A model generated the notes under the pieces. The model made no database searches, was not told where the DNA came from, and saw only the letters and a program-made list of their open reading frames with translations. A stretch of DNA of 5,717 bases, from NCBI GenBank assembly GCA_937920455.1, contig CALETX010000242.1:1-5717 (forward strand), in the 5' to 3' direction. Positions 1 to 5,687 of the stretch are shown here, in pieces; within the stretch, counting starts at the first letter, position 1, and each line of letters begins with the position of its first letter. The position numbers and the translations under genes are program-made. This stretch comes from an uncultured bacterium (GTDB taxonomy: Bacteria; Verrucomicrobiota; Kiritimatiellia; UBA8416; CALETX01).

Positions 1-2
1 TT

Positions 3-311
3 GAAACCGCATGGACGCTTGCCAGCTGCGCCTTATTCGTTGGCAGCGACTCAGGTCTGGCGCATCTTGCGGTGGCTCTCAACGTGCCTAGTGTCACGCT
101 GTTCGGTCCGAGCGACCATCAAAAATGGGCACACCAAGGACCAGATCACAGGGTGGTATGCGAGCCAGTGCCATGCGCGCCATGTTTTCTTTTTGGGTAC
201 AACCGCCCATGCAGATCGCTTGCCTGCATGAAACGCATCAGTGTGGATCGGGTGCTCGGAGAATGCTTGTCCCTTCTGGGAACGAGGTCTCCTTCTCCCA
301 TGCCTCTCTGA
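3..311 (+). CDS. GT9 (heptosyltransferase-like) glycosyltransferase, C-terminal part
   Basis: This is the last 102 residues of a gene whose 5' part lies left of the window; the frame is open from base 3 to TGA at 309-311. The sequence shows the GT9 C-terminal domain: FVGSDSGLAHLA (residues 12-23), VPSVTLFGPSD (28-38), then a Cys-rich stretch with CAPC (58-61), C70 and C75-Met, and a final helix ISVDRVLGECLSLL. The D-S-G-x-x-H and FGP(S/T)D motifs are typical of ADP-heptose:LPS heptosyltransferases (WaaC/WaaF family), cytoplasmic-face enzymes that add heptose to LPS core or related glycans; they contribute to sugar-nucleotide binding. The actual sugar cannot be told from this fragment. An ATG-initiated reading at 1-231 in another frame is a shadow. 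Its 3' end runs 74 bp into the convergent gene on the other strand. Family assignment is firm, substrate is not. Confidence 0.9.
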   Translation, partial: ETAWTLASCALFVGSDSGLAHLAVALNVPSVTLFGPSDHQKWAHQGPDHRVVCEPVPCAPCFLFGYNRPCRSLACMKRISVDRVLGECLSLLGTRSPSPMPL

Positions 312-849
312 GCCTGGCGGACGCTTCCTTCTCATACTCAGTGCCCCGCACCCACTTCATGGCTTCAAGCGCCCTCTCAAACTGTCCGGTTTTCGCATAC
401 AGTTCTACAAGCACAAGATGATTGTACGGGGCCCAGAATTGCCACTCCACATGCCGTTCCCACCATGCGATGGCGTCCCTGATCGAAAGCTCCTCCAGAA
501 TCCGCATCCTCAGATATCGCAAACTCGACAAATAGGGGTTAAGACACAGGCCCACATCGCACCAGTGAACGGCCAAGGCCGTCAGAATGATCCTCTCCTG
601 CTCCGATGACACTCCCTTTCTCATGTCCCAAGCCCTTTCTCCGGCTAGAAGCGCACAGTAATAGTTGTGGGGGTAAAGTCGGTGGGCCTTACTGCAGAGA
701 GCAAGCACCCTGTCGCCATCAGATGCGGCAGCGCCATATTTGGCATTGAAATAGAGCGCATGTGCCGCCGCAGCGCGCCCCGCATGCCAGCATCCTGCCA
801 CACCGCATACGGCCATCAAGAAACCGACAATAATCCTGCGCCACTTCAT
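238..849 (-). CDS. Probable lipoprotein with weak TPR-like helices, function unknown
   Basis: Not recognised as a named family. From ATG at 849 the product is 203 aa; a GTG at 855 would add two residues and give a GTGA overlap with the upstream stop. I prefer ATG because GGAAAG (863-858) sits 8 nt before it but only 2 nt before GTG. The N-terminus MKWRR plus a hydrophobic run ends in VAGC (residues 17-20), a good lipobox, so a membrane-anchored lipoprotein is likely; a plain signal anchor is the alternative. The rest is helical and aromatic-rich: a YPHNYYCALLAGERAW segment (about 59-74), ALAVHWCDVGLCLNPY (about 91-106), a Trp-rich AWWERHVEWQFWAP, and a TPR-like APYNHLVLVELYAKTGQFERALEAM (about 140-164). 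Four further Cys could form disulfides in the periplasm. It is the last gene of the exporter operon, so an assembly or scaffold role is inferred only from context. Its end overlaps the GT9 gene, with no terminator visible. Confidence 0.8.
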   Translation of the reverse strand: MKWRRIIVGFLMAVCGVAGCWHAGRAAAAHALYFNAKYGAAASDGDRVLALCSKAHRLYPHNYYCALLAGERAWDMRKGVSSEQERIILTALAVHWCDVGLCLNPYLSSLRYLRMRILEELSIRDAIAWWERHVEWQFWAPYNHLVLVELYAKTGQFERALEAMKWVRGTEYEKEASARLREAWEKETSFPEGTSILRAPDPH

Positions 850-851
850 TA

Positions 852-1439
852 TCACCGCTTTCCAACCGGAGTCGGCGAAGGCGGAATGGTCGTTGTTGTC
901 GTGGTCGTCGTGGTGGTCGTCTTGATCAAAACACTGAAATCAGGGTCCAGCCACTTCTTCTTCAGGATTGCAAGCGCATCCTCGGCTTTCCTCAATGCTT
1001 TGCGAGCAATCTCAACTTTCTCCGCCATTCGCCTGAGTATCGAGCGTTTCTCCTTATCCGTAACATGGGCGGACGAAAGCTGCGCCGCGGCAGCAGCGAC
1101 GGAACCTGCGGCCGCGCGACATTCGGCGGAAGCTTCCAGAACTATCTTGACCAGATTCCTCGCTTCTTCTGCCGCGTCGGTGGCAGCCTTCCACTTCTTT
1201 TCCGCAACTGCCATTGCCTGGCGATCTTCCGATTTCATGGCAACAAGAACGGTCGCCTGGGCGTCGTCAAGAGCGGCCATGGCATTGTCCATCGCCATTA
1301 AAGCCATTTCCACAGCAGCCTTTGCGCGGTCTGCGGCCGCAGCAGCGGCTCGAACGAACATATCTGAATCCTCGCCAGCTCTGAGAACGCATGCTGAGGC
1401 GGCTATAAGCCCAGCAACCATCAACTTGCGCATGCTCAT
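852..1439 (-). CDS. Secreted Ala-rich coiled-coil protein with poly-Thr tail, unknown function
   Basis: Not recognised. The 195-aa product starts MSMRKLMVAGLIAASACVLRAGED, a signal peptide: cleavage after A21 is plausible, or lipidation at C17 (ASAC is a poor lipobox). Residues about 28-165 are almost entirely Ala, Glu, Lys, Asp, Arg and Met in long helices (for example AAAAADRAKAAVEMALMAMDNAMAALDDA and later EKVEIARKALRKAEDALAILKKKW), which predicts a coiled coil or helical hairpin. In composition it resembles Lpp-like or DUF4398-like periplasmic helical proteins, but no homology is claimed. A short DPDFSVLIK joins it to 11 consecutive Thr and a PPSPTPVGKR end, a disordered tail that could be O-glycosylated or span the cell wall. 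It starts 6 nt after the OPX stop, with its ribosome site in the last OPX codons, and ends next to the lipoprotein gene. Co-expression with the exporter is strongly implied; the role is open. Confidence 0.82.
   Translation of the reverse strand: MSMRKLMVAGLIAASACVLRAGEDSDMFVRAAAAAADRAKAAVEMALMAMDNAMAALDDAQATVLVAMKSEDRQAMAVAEKKWKAATDAAEEARNLVKIVLEASAECRAAAGSVAAAAAQLSSAHVTDKEKRSILRRMAEKVEIARKALRKAEDALAILKKKWLDPDFSVLIKTTTTTTTTTTTIPPSPTPVGKR
858..863 (-). promoter_or_regulatory. Ribosome binding site deciding the lipoprotein gene start
   Basis: GGAAAG on the minus strand lies 8 nt before ATG 849 and 2 nt before GTG 855. The spacing favours the ATG. The site lies inside the last codons of the upstream coiled-coil gene (stop TGA at 854-852), so ribosomes finishing that gene can restart here. 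Confidence 0.5.
888..920 (-). repeat. Run of 11 Thr codons (ACN trinucleotide tract)
   Basis: Eleven successive Thr codons in the coiled-coil gene, reading ACG ACC ACC ACG ACG ACC and then ACG ACA ACA ACG ACC. Three synonymous codons are mixed, so the tract is not a pure microsatellite and looks held at protein level. It is nevertheless repetitive enough (approximate 3- and 9-nt periodicity) that length changes by slippage are possible; steps of 3 nt would keep the frame. Confidence 0.9.
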
Positions 1440-1445
1440 GTTTGC

Positions 1446-2189
1446 CTACTCCCACGGCGCGATCCTGCGGCGCACCCGCACGATGTCGCCAGGCTTTATA
1501 AGCGGGTCTTCCGACGCCCGCTGTTCAATCTTCACGCAGTTGTAAACCTGAACCTGATCCGCTCTGATGATTTCAACGCTCTTGCGATTGGCGTAGTCCG
1601 TGTATCCGCCGGCGTCGGCAATAGCCTGCAGCAGGGTTCTGCCTCTGCCAAGCGGATATCGGCCGGGTCTGTTCACTTCTCCCTGAACGAAGTACTCCTC
1701 CTCGTCCGCAAGCACAATCACCGTGATGCGTTTATAATAGCCGTCTTCAACATACTTCTTTTCCAGATAATCCTCAACTTCGGACGTGGACATACCCTCG
1801 ACCTTGACCACGCCAAGTAGCGGCAGATTGATCTGACCATTTTCGTCAATCTGATCGCTTATCTCATCCCGACCCGGAATGTCGCGAAGATATATCCGTA
1901 TGCGGTCGCCGGCTTTGAATCTTCGAACAATGCCGGAAGAAGCGCTGCTCGATGAATAATCAGAAGCAGCAGAGACGACTGGCAATGCGGTCACTCGCTC
2001 CTCGCCTGCAGTAGCCATGGCGCTCTCATTCCATGACCAGGGAGCTCTGCCGGCGGTGTCTGGGTAGTAGCGGTCAATCCGCAGACTCCGCATGGGGGTG
2101 GTAGCACAACCGAAAGCAGACAACAGAAACATCGCCACGACAATCGCCCTGATGGGGCCACAGTCCACTCTCCTCGGAGCAATTCTCAT
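1446..2189 (-). CDS. Short polysaccharide export (OPX, Wza-like) lipoprotein
   Basis: The 247-aa product belongs to the outer-membrane polysaccharide export family. An N-terminal Arg-rich stretch and hydrophobic core end at LLSAFGC (C28), a slightly non-canonical lipobox. A Ser-rich linker follows (about 29-87). The polysaccharide-export domain spans about 88-160: RRFKAGDRIRIYLRDIPG, then DENGQINLPLLGVVKVEGMS and EVEDYLEKKY. One SLBB-type domain spans about 165-240: YFVQGEVNRPGRYPLGRGRT, LLQAIADAGGYTDYANRKSVEIIR, and the closing LIKPGDIVRVRRRIAPWE. It stops right there, so it lacks the extra domains and C-terminal amphipathic helix by which E. coli Wza (about 380 aa) forms an outer-membrane pore. 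Family members form periplasmic rings docked on the Wzc-type kinase. ATG overlaps the kinase stop (ATGA, 2189-2186). GGGAGG at 2210-2205 is 15 nt away, longer than usual, so translation probably depends on coupling. Strong family call. Confidence 0.93.
   Translation of the reverse strand: MRIAPRRVDCGPIRAIVVAMFLLSAFGCATTPMRSLRIDRYYPDTAGRAPWSWNESAMATAGEERVTALPVVSAASDYSSSSASSGIVRRFKAGDRIRIYLRDIPGRDEISDQIDENGQINLPLLGVVKVEGMSTSEVEDYLEKKYVEDGYYKRITVIVLADEEEYFVQGEVNRPGRYPLGRGRTLLQAIADAGGYTDYANRKSVEIIRADQVQVYNCVKIEQRASEDPLIKPGDIVRVRRRIAPWE
1449..1453 (-). promoter_or_regulatory. Ribosome binding site of the coiled-coil gene
   Basis: GGGAG on the minus strand ends 9 nt before ATG 1439 and is made from the last two sense codons (Trp-Glu) of the OPX gene. 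It supports the first ATG rather than the in-frame ATG at 1433 (15 nt away), and it suggests translational coupling to the OPX gene. Confidence 0.6.
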
Positions 2190-4297
2190 GACTTGCTTGT
2201 GCCGCCTCCCTTCTTATGGGGATAGGAGTAATAATGATGGTGGTAATAATAGTACGAATAATCGCGCGAAACGTTAATATTGTTGAGCACAACGCCCACC
2301 AGATTAGCGCCAAGGTTATCAATGATTGCCTTCGCCCGCTGAGAAACCGAAAACGGATACTTCCTGTGTTGTATAACAAGGATAACCCCATCAACCTCCC
2401 TTACAACCAGCGAAGCGTCGCTGACGCCTATGACCGGAGGAGTGTCGAACAGAACGAGGTCGTAACTCTGACGAACGATTTCCACCAGTTCCTTCAGCCT
2501 GCGGGTGTCAAGCAGGCCGCGCGTCCCTGAGGCGACGCGGCCGCTGAGCAGAACATCCAGGTTTGTCAGTGACGTTGCTGTGATGGCTTCTTCAAGCGAA
2601 ACTTCTCCCATCAATACATCCGCAAGACCCTTTGTGTTAGCGAGTCGCAGTATCTTATGCTGGCGCGGCCTGTGAATATCAGCGTCCACAAGCAGCACCC
2701 GGTCACCGAGCTGTGCACTCGTCCACGCAAGGTTACAGGCCGTCAGAGACTTGCCTTCGCCAACGCTTCCGCTGGTCAGACAAAATGTCTTTCCGCCCTG
2801 AACCTTCCTGGAGAACTGGATATTGGTGCGCAAAACACGATATGCCTCGCCGTGCGCTGGATCGGATGATGGATCCGAGAAGGGCTTCACCTTTTGCGGT
2901 ATCACACCGATTACGGACGCGCCGAGGCGCTTCTCGACCTCGTCCAGCGTCTTCACCGATGTGTCAAGATATTCGACAAAAAACGCCAGTCCAACGCCTG
3001 CGCCAAGGCCAAGCACAACGCTGACAACTATGTTGAGGGGGAAATTGGGGCTATCAGGATCGTCTTCGTCCGGCGCCCTTGCCGGCTCGACGATCTCCAC
3101 ATTGCTTCTAGGAATCCTCATTTCAATCTTTTCCTGAAGATAGCGGCTTTCCATTGTGCGATAGATGGACTTCGCATGTTGAAGTTCTTCGGCAGCCCGA
3201 TCGAATTCCCTGTATTCCTCCGACTCCGCCCGCCTGTTAGAAGAGCGCAATTCCTCAAGCCGTTTATCGAGAATCTCGACGGTGGCTTTTGCCGCTTCAT
3301 AATCGGCTTTAACGCCGGTTTTAAGTCCGGCCATCGCGTCAGCTATCTTGCTTTCCACCTCATCTATTACAGTCTGAATGCTCACAACCGTTGGATGCTT
3401 CGGCCCAAGGGACTTGAGCGCCTCGGCCAGTTCTATTTCCCTGGTCCGCTTGGTTGCGATGAGACCTGCCAGGCTGGCGTCTCCGACAAGATACGGAGCA
3501 GCATCTCTCAGATTATCCGGTGTGAGCGATTGCACCAGCTTATATCTGGCTTCTCTATCGGCCAAATCCATATGGGCTTTGGTGCGCTGGGCCTCGAGTT
3601 GAACTATCGTCATCTTTGTCAACTCGCTCTGTGTACCGGCCTCGGTGCTGACAAGATCTATCTTGTACTTGGCCCGTATCGCCTCCACATTCTGCTCTGC
3701 CATCATCACCCTGTTTGAGTACTCTAGAAGCGATTGTTCAAGAGCTCTGAGAGCCCTCTCCTTGATTTCGCGGCTGCGCTCCAGGCTCTGAAGCCGGAAA
3801 ACCTCCGCAATGGCCTGGGCCGTTTCCGCAGCCTCCTGTGGCGCCGATTCCTTGGGCTCGCTGAGATACACTTCTATCTGTATGAGATTGGTGTCGCGGT
3901 ACTGCTGAACTTTCATGGATCTCCGCAGGATTTTCACAGCCCTCGCTACCTTCTTGTCCGGCGGAAGGCTTTCAAATGCATACGCGCGGCCCAGCTTGTC
4001 ATCAAGCCCCCTGCGCTTCACAACTTCCTCCAGCACAGGTCCGGACTGGATGAGTTCAAACTGCGTTCTCAGGAAGAGTGGATCATAGCGTAAGGGCTGA
4101 GTTTCAAATATCGGCACATCGGGAGACTCATCTTTCACCTTTATGAGAACTGAAGCCTTGTAGACCTTCGGCATCGCAAGGGTGATCAGAAAGCCTGTCA
4201 GGACCACGAGAATGCCAACGGAAATTACGATCTCTTTGCGAGATCGCACAACGCGCCAATAGTCTAGAAAGTGCAACGTTTCCTGCGCGTGCTGCAT
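2186..4297 (-). CDS. wzc: Wzc-type polysaccharide co-polymerase / bacterial tyrosine autokinase
   Basis: The 703-aa inner-membrane protein controls polysaccharide chain length and export through cycles of tyrosine autophosphorylation. Domains in order: Wzz domain with TM1 (about 23-42); a long periplasmic coiled-coil region (about 170-390); a GNVR-type segment VEIVEPARAPDEDDPDSPN (400-418); TM2 (about 422-441); and a cytoplasmic BY-kinase domain (about 484-670). Kinase motifs visible: EAYRVLR (E484-x2-R487-x2-R490, the oligomerisation motif), Walker A GSVGEGKS (510-517), Walker A' VLLVDADIHRP (534-544, His542 where Arg is usual) and Walker B LVLFDTPP (614-621). The C-terminus has a Tyr cluster with eight Tyr (680-692) interrupted by HHH (686-688), the expected autophosphorylation tail. 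All catalytic motifs are present and the length is normal for a fused Wzc. It is the first gene of a four-gene minus-strand operon. An SD-like GGTGATC (4312-4306) precedes the ATG. A terminator lies just upstream. The symbol is used in the family sense. Confidence 0.97.
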   Translation of the reverse strand: MQHAQETLHFLDYWRVVRSRKEIVISVGILVVLTGFLITLAMPKVYKASVLIKVKDESPDVPIFETQPLRYDPLFLRTQFELIQSGPVLEEVVKRRGLDDKLGRAYAFESLPPDKKVARAVKILRRSMKVQQYRDTNLIQIEVYLSEPKESAPQEAAETAQAIAEVFRLQSLERSREIKERALRALEQSLLEYSNRVMMAEQNVEAIRAKYKIDLVSTEAGTQSELTKMTIVQLEAQRTKAHMDLADREARYKLVQSLTPDNLRDAAPYLVGDASLAGLIATKRTREIELAEALKSLGPKHPTVVSIQTVIDEVESKIADAMAGLKTGVKADYEAAKATVEILDKRLEELRSSNRRAESEEYREFDRAAEELQHAKSIYRTMESRYLQEKIEMRIPRSNVEIVEPARAPDEDDPDSPNFPLNIVVSVVLGLGAGVGLAFFVEYLDTSVKTLDEVEKRLGASVIGVIPQKVKPFSDPSSDPAHGEAYRVLRTNIQFSRKVQGGKTFCLTSGSVGEGKSLTACNLAWTSAQLGDRVLLVDADIHRPRQHKILRLANTKGLADVLMGEVSLEEAITATSLTNLDVLLSGRVASGTRGLLDTRRLKELVEIVRQSYDLVLFDTPPVIGVSDASLVVREVDGVILVIQHRKYPFSVSQRAKAIIDNLGANLVGVVLNNINVSRDYSYYYYHHHYYSYPHKKGGGTSKS

Positions 4298-4424
4298 CCG
4301 ATCCAGATCACCCTTCCACGAAAAAACACGAGGCCCCGCAGGGCCTCGCGCAGTATTTAAGCATGCTCAGGCCAAACGGCCCCGGCGGCCCAACCGCCCC
4401 TTCGTCAACCTCTCAGCCGCCCCT
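4298..4424. other. Intergenic leader between barrel gene and kinase gene
   Basis: This 127-bp gap is the only sizeable non-coding stretch. Read on the minus strand it holds, in order: a GC-rich part with two GAAGGGGCGG repeats and two GGGCC elements (4391-4387 and within 4383-4378); a small GGCC-GTTT-GGCC hairpin (4381-4370); an AGCATGCT palindrome (4367-4360); an AT-rich TTAAATACT; the terminator (4348-4321); and the kinase ribosome site. I looked for a sigma70-like promoter: TTGACG (about 4407-4402) has no -10 at proper distance, and TTAAAT has no -35. A promoter for the kinase operon therefore cannot be shown here. Confidence 0.6.
4321..4348 (-). terminator. Intrinsic terminator after the beta-barrel gene, in the kinase leader
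   Basis: On the minus strand, CGAGGCCC (4348-4341) pairs perfectly with GGGCCTCG (4336-4329) around a TGCG loop, giving an 8-bp, GC-rich stem followed by TGTTTTTT (4328-4321). This is a textbook rho-independent terminator for transcripts from the barrel gene, whose stop is at 4425. The T-run ends 23 nt before the kinase ATG, so kinase expression from an upstream promoter needs read-through. On the plus strand the hairpin has no following T-run, so it works in one direction only. Confidence 0.88.
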
Positions 4425-4426
4425 TC
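4394..4426 (-). repeat. Two 10-bp direct repeats, 23-bp period
   Basis: GAAGGGGCGG occurs at 4426-4417 and 4403-4394 on the minus strand, 23 bp apart start to start, about two helical turns. The first copy contains the last bases of the barrel gene's TGA stop. They could be a paired protein-binding site, a repeated RNA motif or chance in a G-rich stretch. Confidence 0.5.
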
Positions 4427-5672
4427 AAAACTCATACCAAAGCGCCAGCCGCGTGGTGTTCTTTGTGAACGACGGCCTGACGTCCGAATCAACATCCTCG
4501 TAAACCTGAGCCGCTTTCAAAGAGGCGTTGCCGTTTACCCTGTAGACCAGTTCCAATGAGCTGGCAACCGTCGTCTCATCGCCCGTCGGTCGGGGCATGC
4601 CGGTTCTCTCCTCCACAGCCCCGCCAGCAGGCAGTGCGTCGCTATCGTATTCCCCAAGACGATACGATACGCTAAGAGTCATCATTAGGCTGCTTGGAAC
4701 CAGCTCCCAATCCCACAATGCGGAAAGGCCGGTTGCCTTCTGCGACGCAAAGGGATATACATCCGATTCCCTGATCCCATAGCCGCCGGAAAGAGCAACT
4801 CTCGTGCCGGGCATTTGGCGATCCGGCGTCTGGAGGTACTCGATTGATGCGCTCACAGACGGAATGTCGTCTGAACCCAAAGATGAATCATCGTACTCCA
4901 CCGTCTGCCAGCCTGCGCGCAGGCTGGTTCTCAGATTCGCATGCGAGTTTTCCCAGCCGACAATGAACTTGGCCGAGGAGAAACCTCTGTCTATGCCGCG
5001 GGCGCTGGAATAGTCCTGCTGAGCCGCCTCCACCCCCAGTCCCAGAGCGCTTGTCTTGCCTCCAAACCTGCTCATCAGGTACACGCCGCCAACGAGGGCG
5101 TCTTCGTCAGACTCATCCGCGACAATTTGCTCATCATACCGTTTCATCCTGTGCTGCGCATAGATATCTGCCAACGCAACTCTGCCAAAATCTATCAGAG
5201 CTCCGCCACCCACTCTGTTGTAGATAAAGCTCGCGTCGGATCGCAGCGTCCTGCCGCTCTCCTGCACAGCCGGATCATCGGTGTAGTTGAAAAGTTCATT
5301 CAATCTCAACGTCACAGTGCCAACTTTGTGGTCCACGTCCAATCCGACATCGTGGAACACCTGATTTTCATTTTGCCAGATATTCGGATCGCTCCGCCAG
5401 CGATAGGCTGGCATATAGTACAGCACCATCCGTCCCTCTTGCGCCCAGGACGACTCTATATCCAAGCGTGGTTGAATATAAAAGTCGAACGTGCTGTCGC
5501 CGTCCGCAGTGGAATCGCGATTGTCAGTGTACTCTCCCGAAGTGCGCACTGAAACGCGAACAGGGCCTTTGCTTCTGCCCTCGCCAGCGCCGAAATCTTG
5601 GGCGGAAGCTTTCCAGCAGATAGCCCAGACAAACAGGCCTACCATCGGTGCTAAAGCAAACTTGCGCATCAT
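4425..5672 (-). CDS. Outer-membrane beta-barrel protein, candidate polysaccharide export porin
   Basis: The 415-aa product starts at ATG 5672, chosen because AGGAGG (5684-5679) lies 6 nt upstream and a clean signal peptide follows: MMRKFALAPMVGLFVWAICWKASA, cut before QDFG. An upstream in-frame start at 5714 would add a charged 14-residue leader and is unlikely. The mature protein has many alternating amphipathic strands ending in aromatic residues (for example FDFYIQPRLDIESSW, GRMVLYYMPAYRWRS, VTLRLNELFNYTDD, SLMMTLSVSYRLGEYDSD), with Asp/Ser/Gly-rich turns, and ends in RLALWYEF with terminal Phe, the usual barrel-assembly signal. It looks like the 'putative beta-barrel porin 2' group often found beside exopolysaccharide genes. 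Inference: it forms the outer-membrane channel for the short OPX protein encoded next door. A general porin or an unrelated surface barrel is the alternative. A terminator follows, 77 nt after its stop. Barrel call strong, partner role moderate. Confidence 0.88.
   Translation of the reverse strand: MMRKFALAPMVGLFVWAICWKASAQDFGAGEGRSKGPVRVSVRTSGEYTDNRDSTADGDSTFDFYIQPRLDIESSWAQEGRMVLYYMPAYRWRSDPNIWQNENQVFHDVGLDVDHKVGTVTLRLNELFNYTDDPAVQESGRTLRSDASFIYNRVGGGALIDFGRVALADIYAQHRMKRYDEQIVADESDEDALVGGVYLMSRFGGKTSALGLGVEAAQQDYSSARGIDRGFSSAKFIVGWENSHANLRTSLRAGWQTVEYDDSSLGSDDIPSVSASIEYLQTPDRQMPGTRVALSGGYGIRESDVYPFASQKATGLSALWDWELVPSSLMMTLSVSYRLGEYDSDALPAGGAVEERTGMPRPTGDETTVASSLELVYRVNGNASLKAAQVYEDVDSDVRPSFTKNTTRLALWYEF
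4908..4927. repeat. Perfect 20-bp palindrome inside the beta-barrel gene
   Basis: CCAGCCTGCG is followed directly by its reverse complement CGCAGGCTGG. In RNA it can form an 8-bp stem with a CGCG loop. It encodes part of a strand (around SLRAGWQTVE). No T-run follows on either strand, so it is not a terminator. Confidence 0.75.
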
Positions 5673-5678
5673 TTCATG

Positions 5679-5687
5679 CCTCCTCTC
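5679..5687 (-). promoter_or_regulatory. Strong ribosome binding site of the beta-barrel gene
   Basis: GAGAGGAGG on the minus strand is nearly the full anti-Shine-Dalgarno complement, with 6 nt between it and ATG 5672. It fixes the start and suggests higher translation than the kinase gene, whose ribosome site is weaker. The promoter must lie right of the window. Confidence 0.8.

Noticed and set aside
1..231. Plus-strand frame starting at base 1 (76 aa)
   Set aside because: Wrong frame over the GT9 gene; the frame beginning at base 3 carries clear GT9 motifs and is open to the window edge.
278..301. TGGGA...TCCCA hairpin as a terminator between convergent genes
   Set aside because: Only a 5-bp stem with a 14-nt loop and no T-run on either strand.
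667..1545. Long plus-strand open frame (292 aa) with a poly-Val run
   Set aside because: It is the antisense of the Ala-rich coiled-coil gene: poly-Val mirrors the Thr codons. The minus frame has a signal peptide, good ribosome site and operon junctions; the plus frame has none.
2894..3718. Plus-strand open frame of 274 aa
   Set aside because: Lies wholly antisense to the coiled-coil region of the Wzc-type kinase; composition is not protein-like and no ribosome site supports it.
4360..4410. Sigma70-like promoter for the kinase operon (TTGACG and TTAAAT)
   Set aside because: The two hexamers are about 35 bp apart and neither has a partner at 16-18 bp spacing; no convincing promoter.
4643..4669. 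8-bp inverted repeat TATCGTAT / ATACGATA with an 11-nt loop
   Set aside because: Inside the barrel gene, AT-rich stem, no T-run and no neighbouring signal; plausibly chance from codons for a strand segment.
4941..5552. Plus-strand open frame of 203 aa
   Set aside because: Antisense to the beta-barrel gene, which has a signal peptide, strong ribosome site and barrel-like strands.
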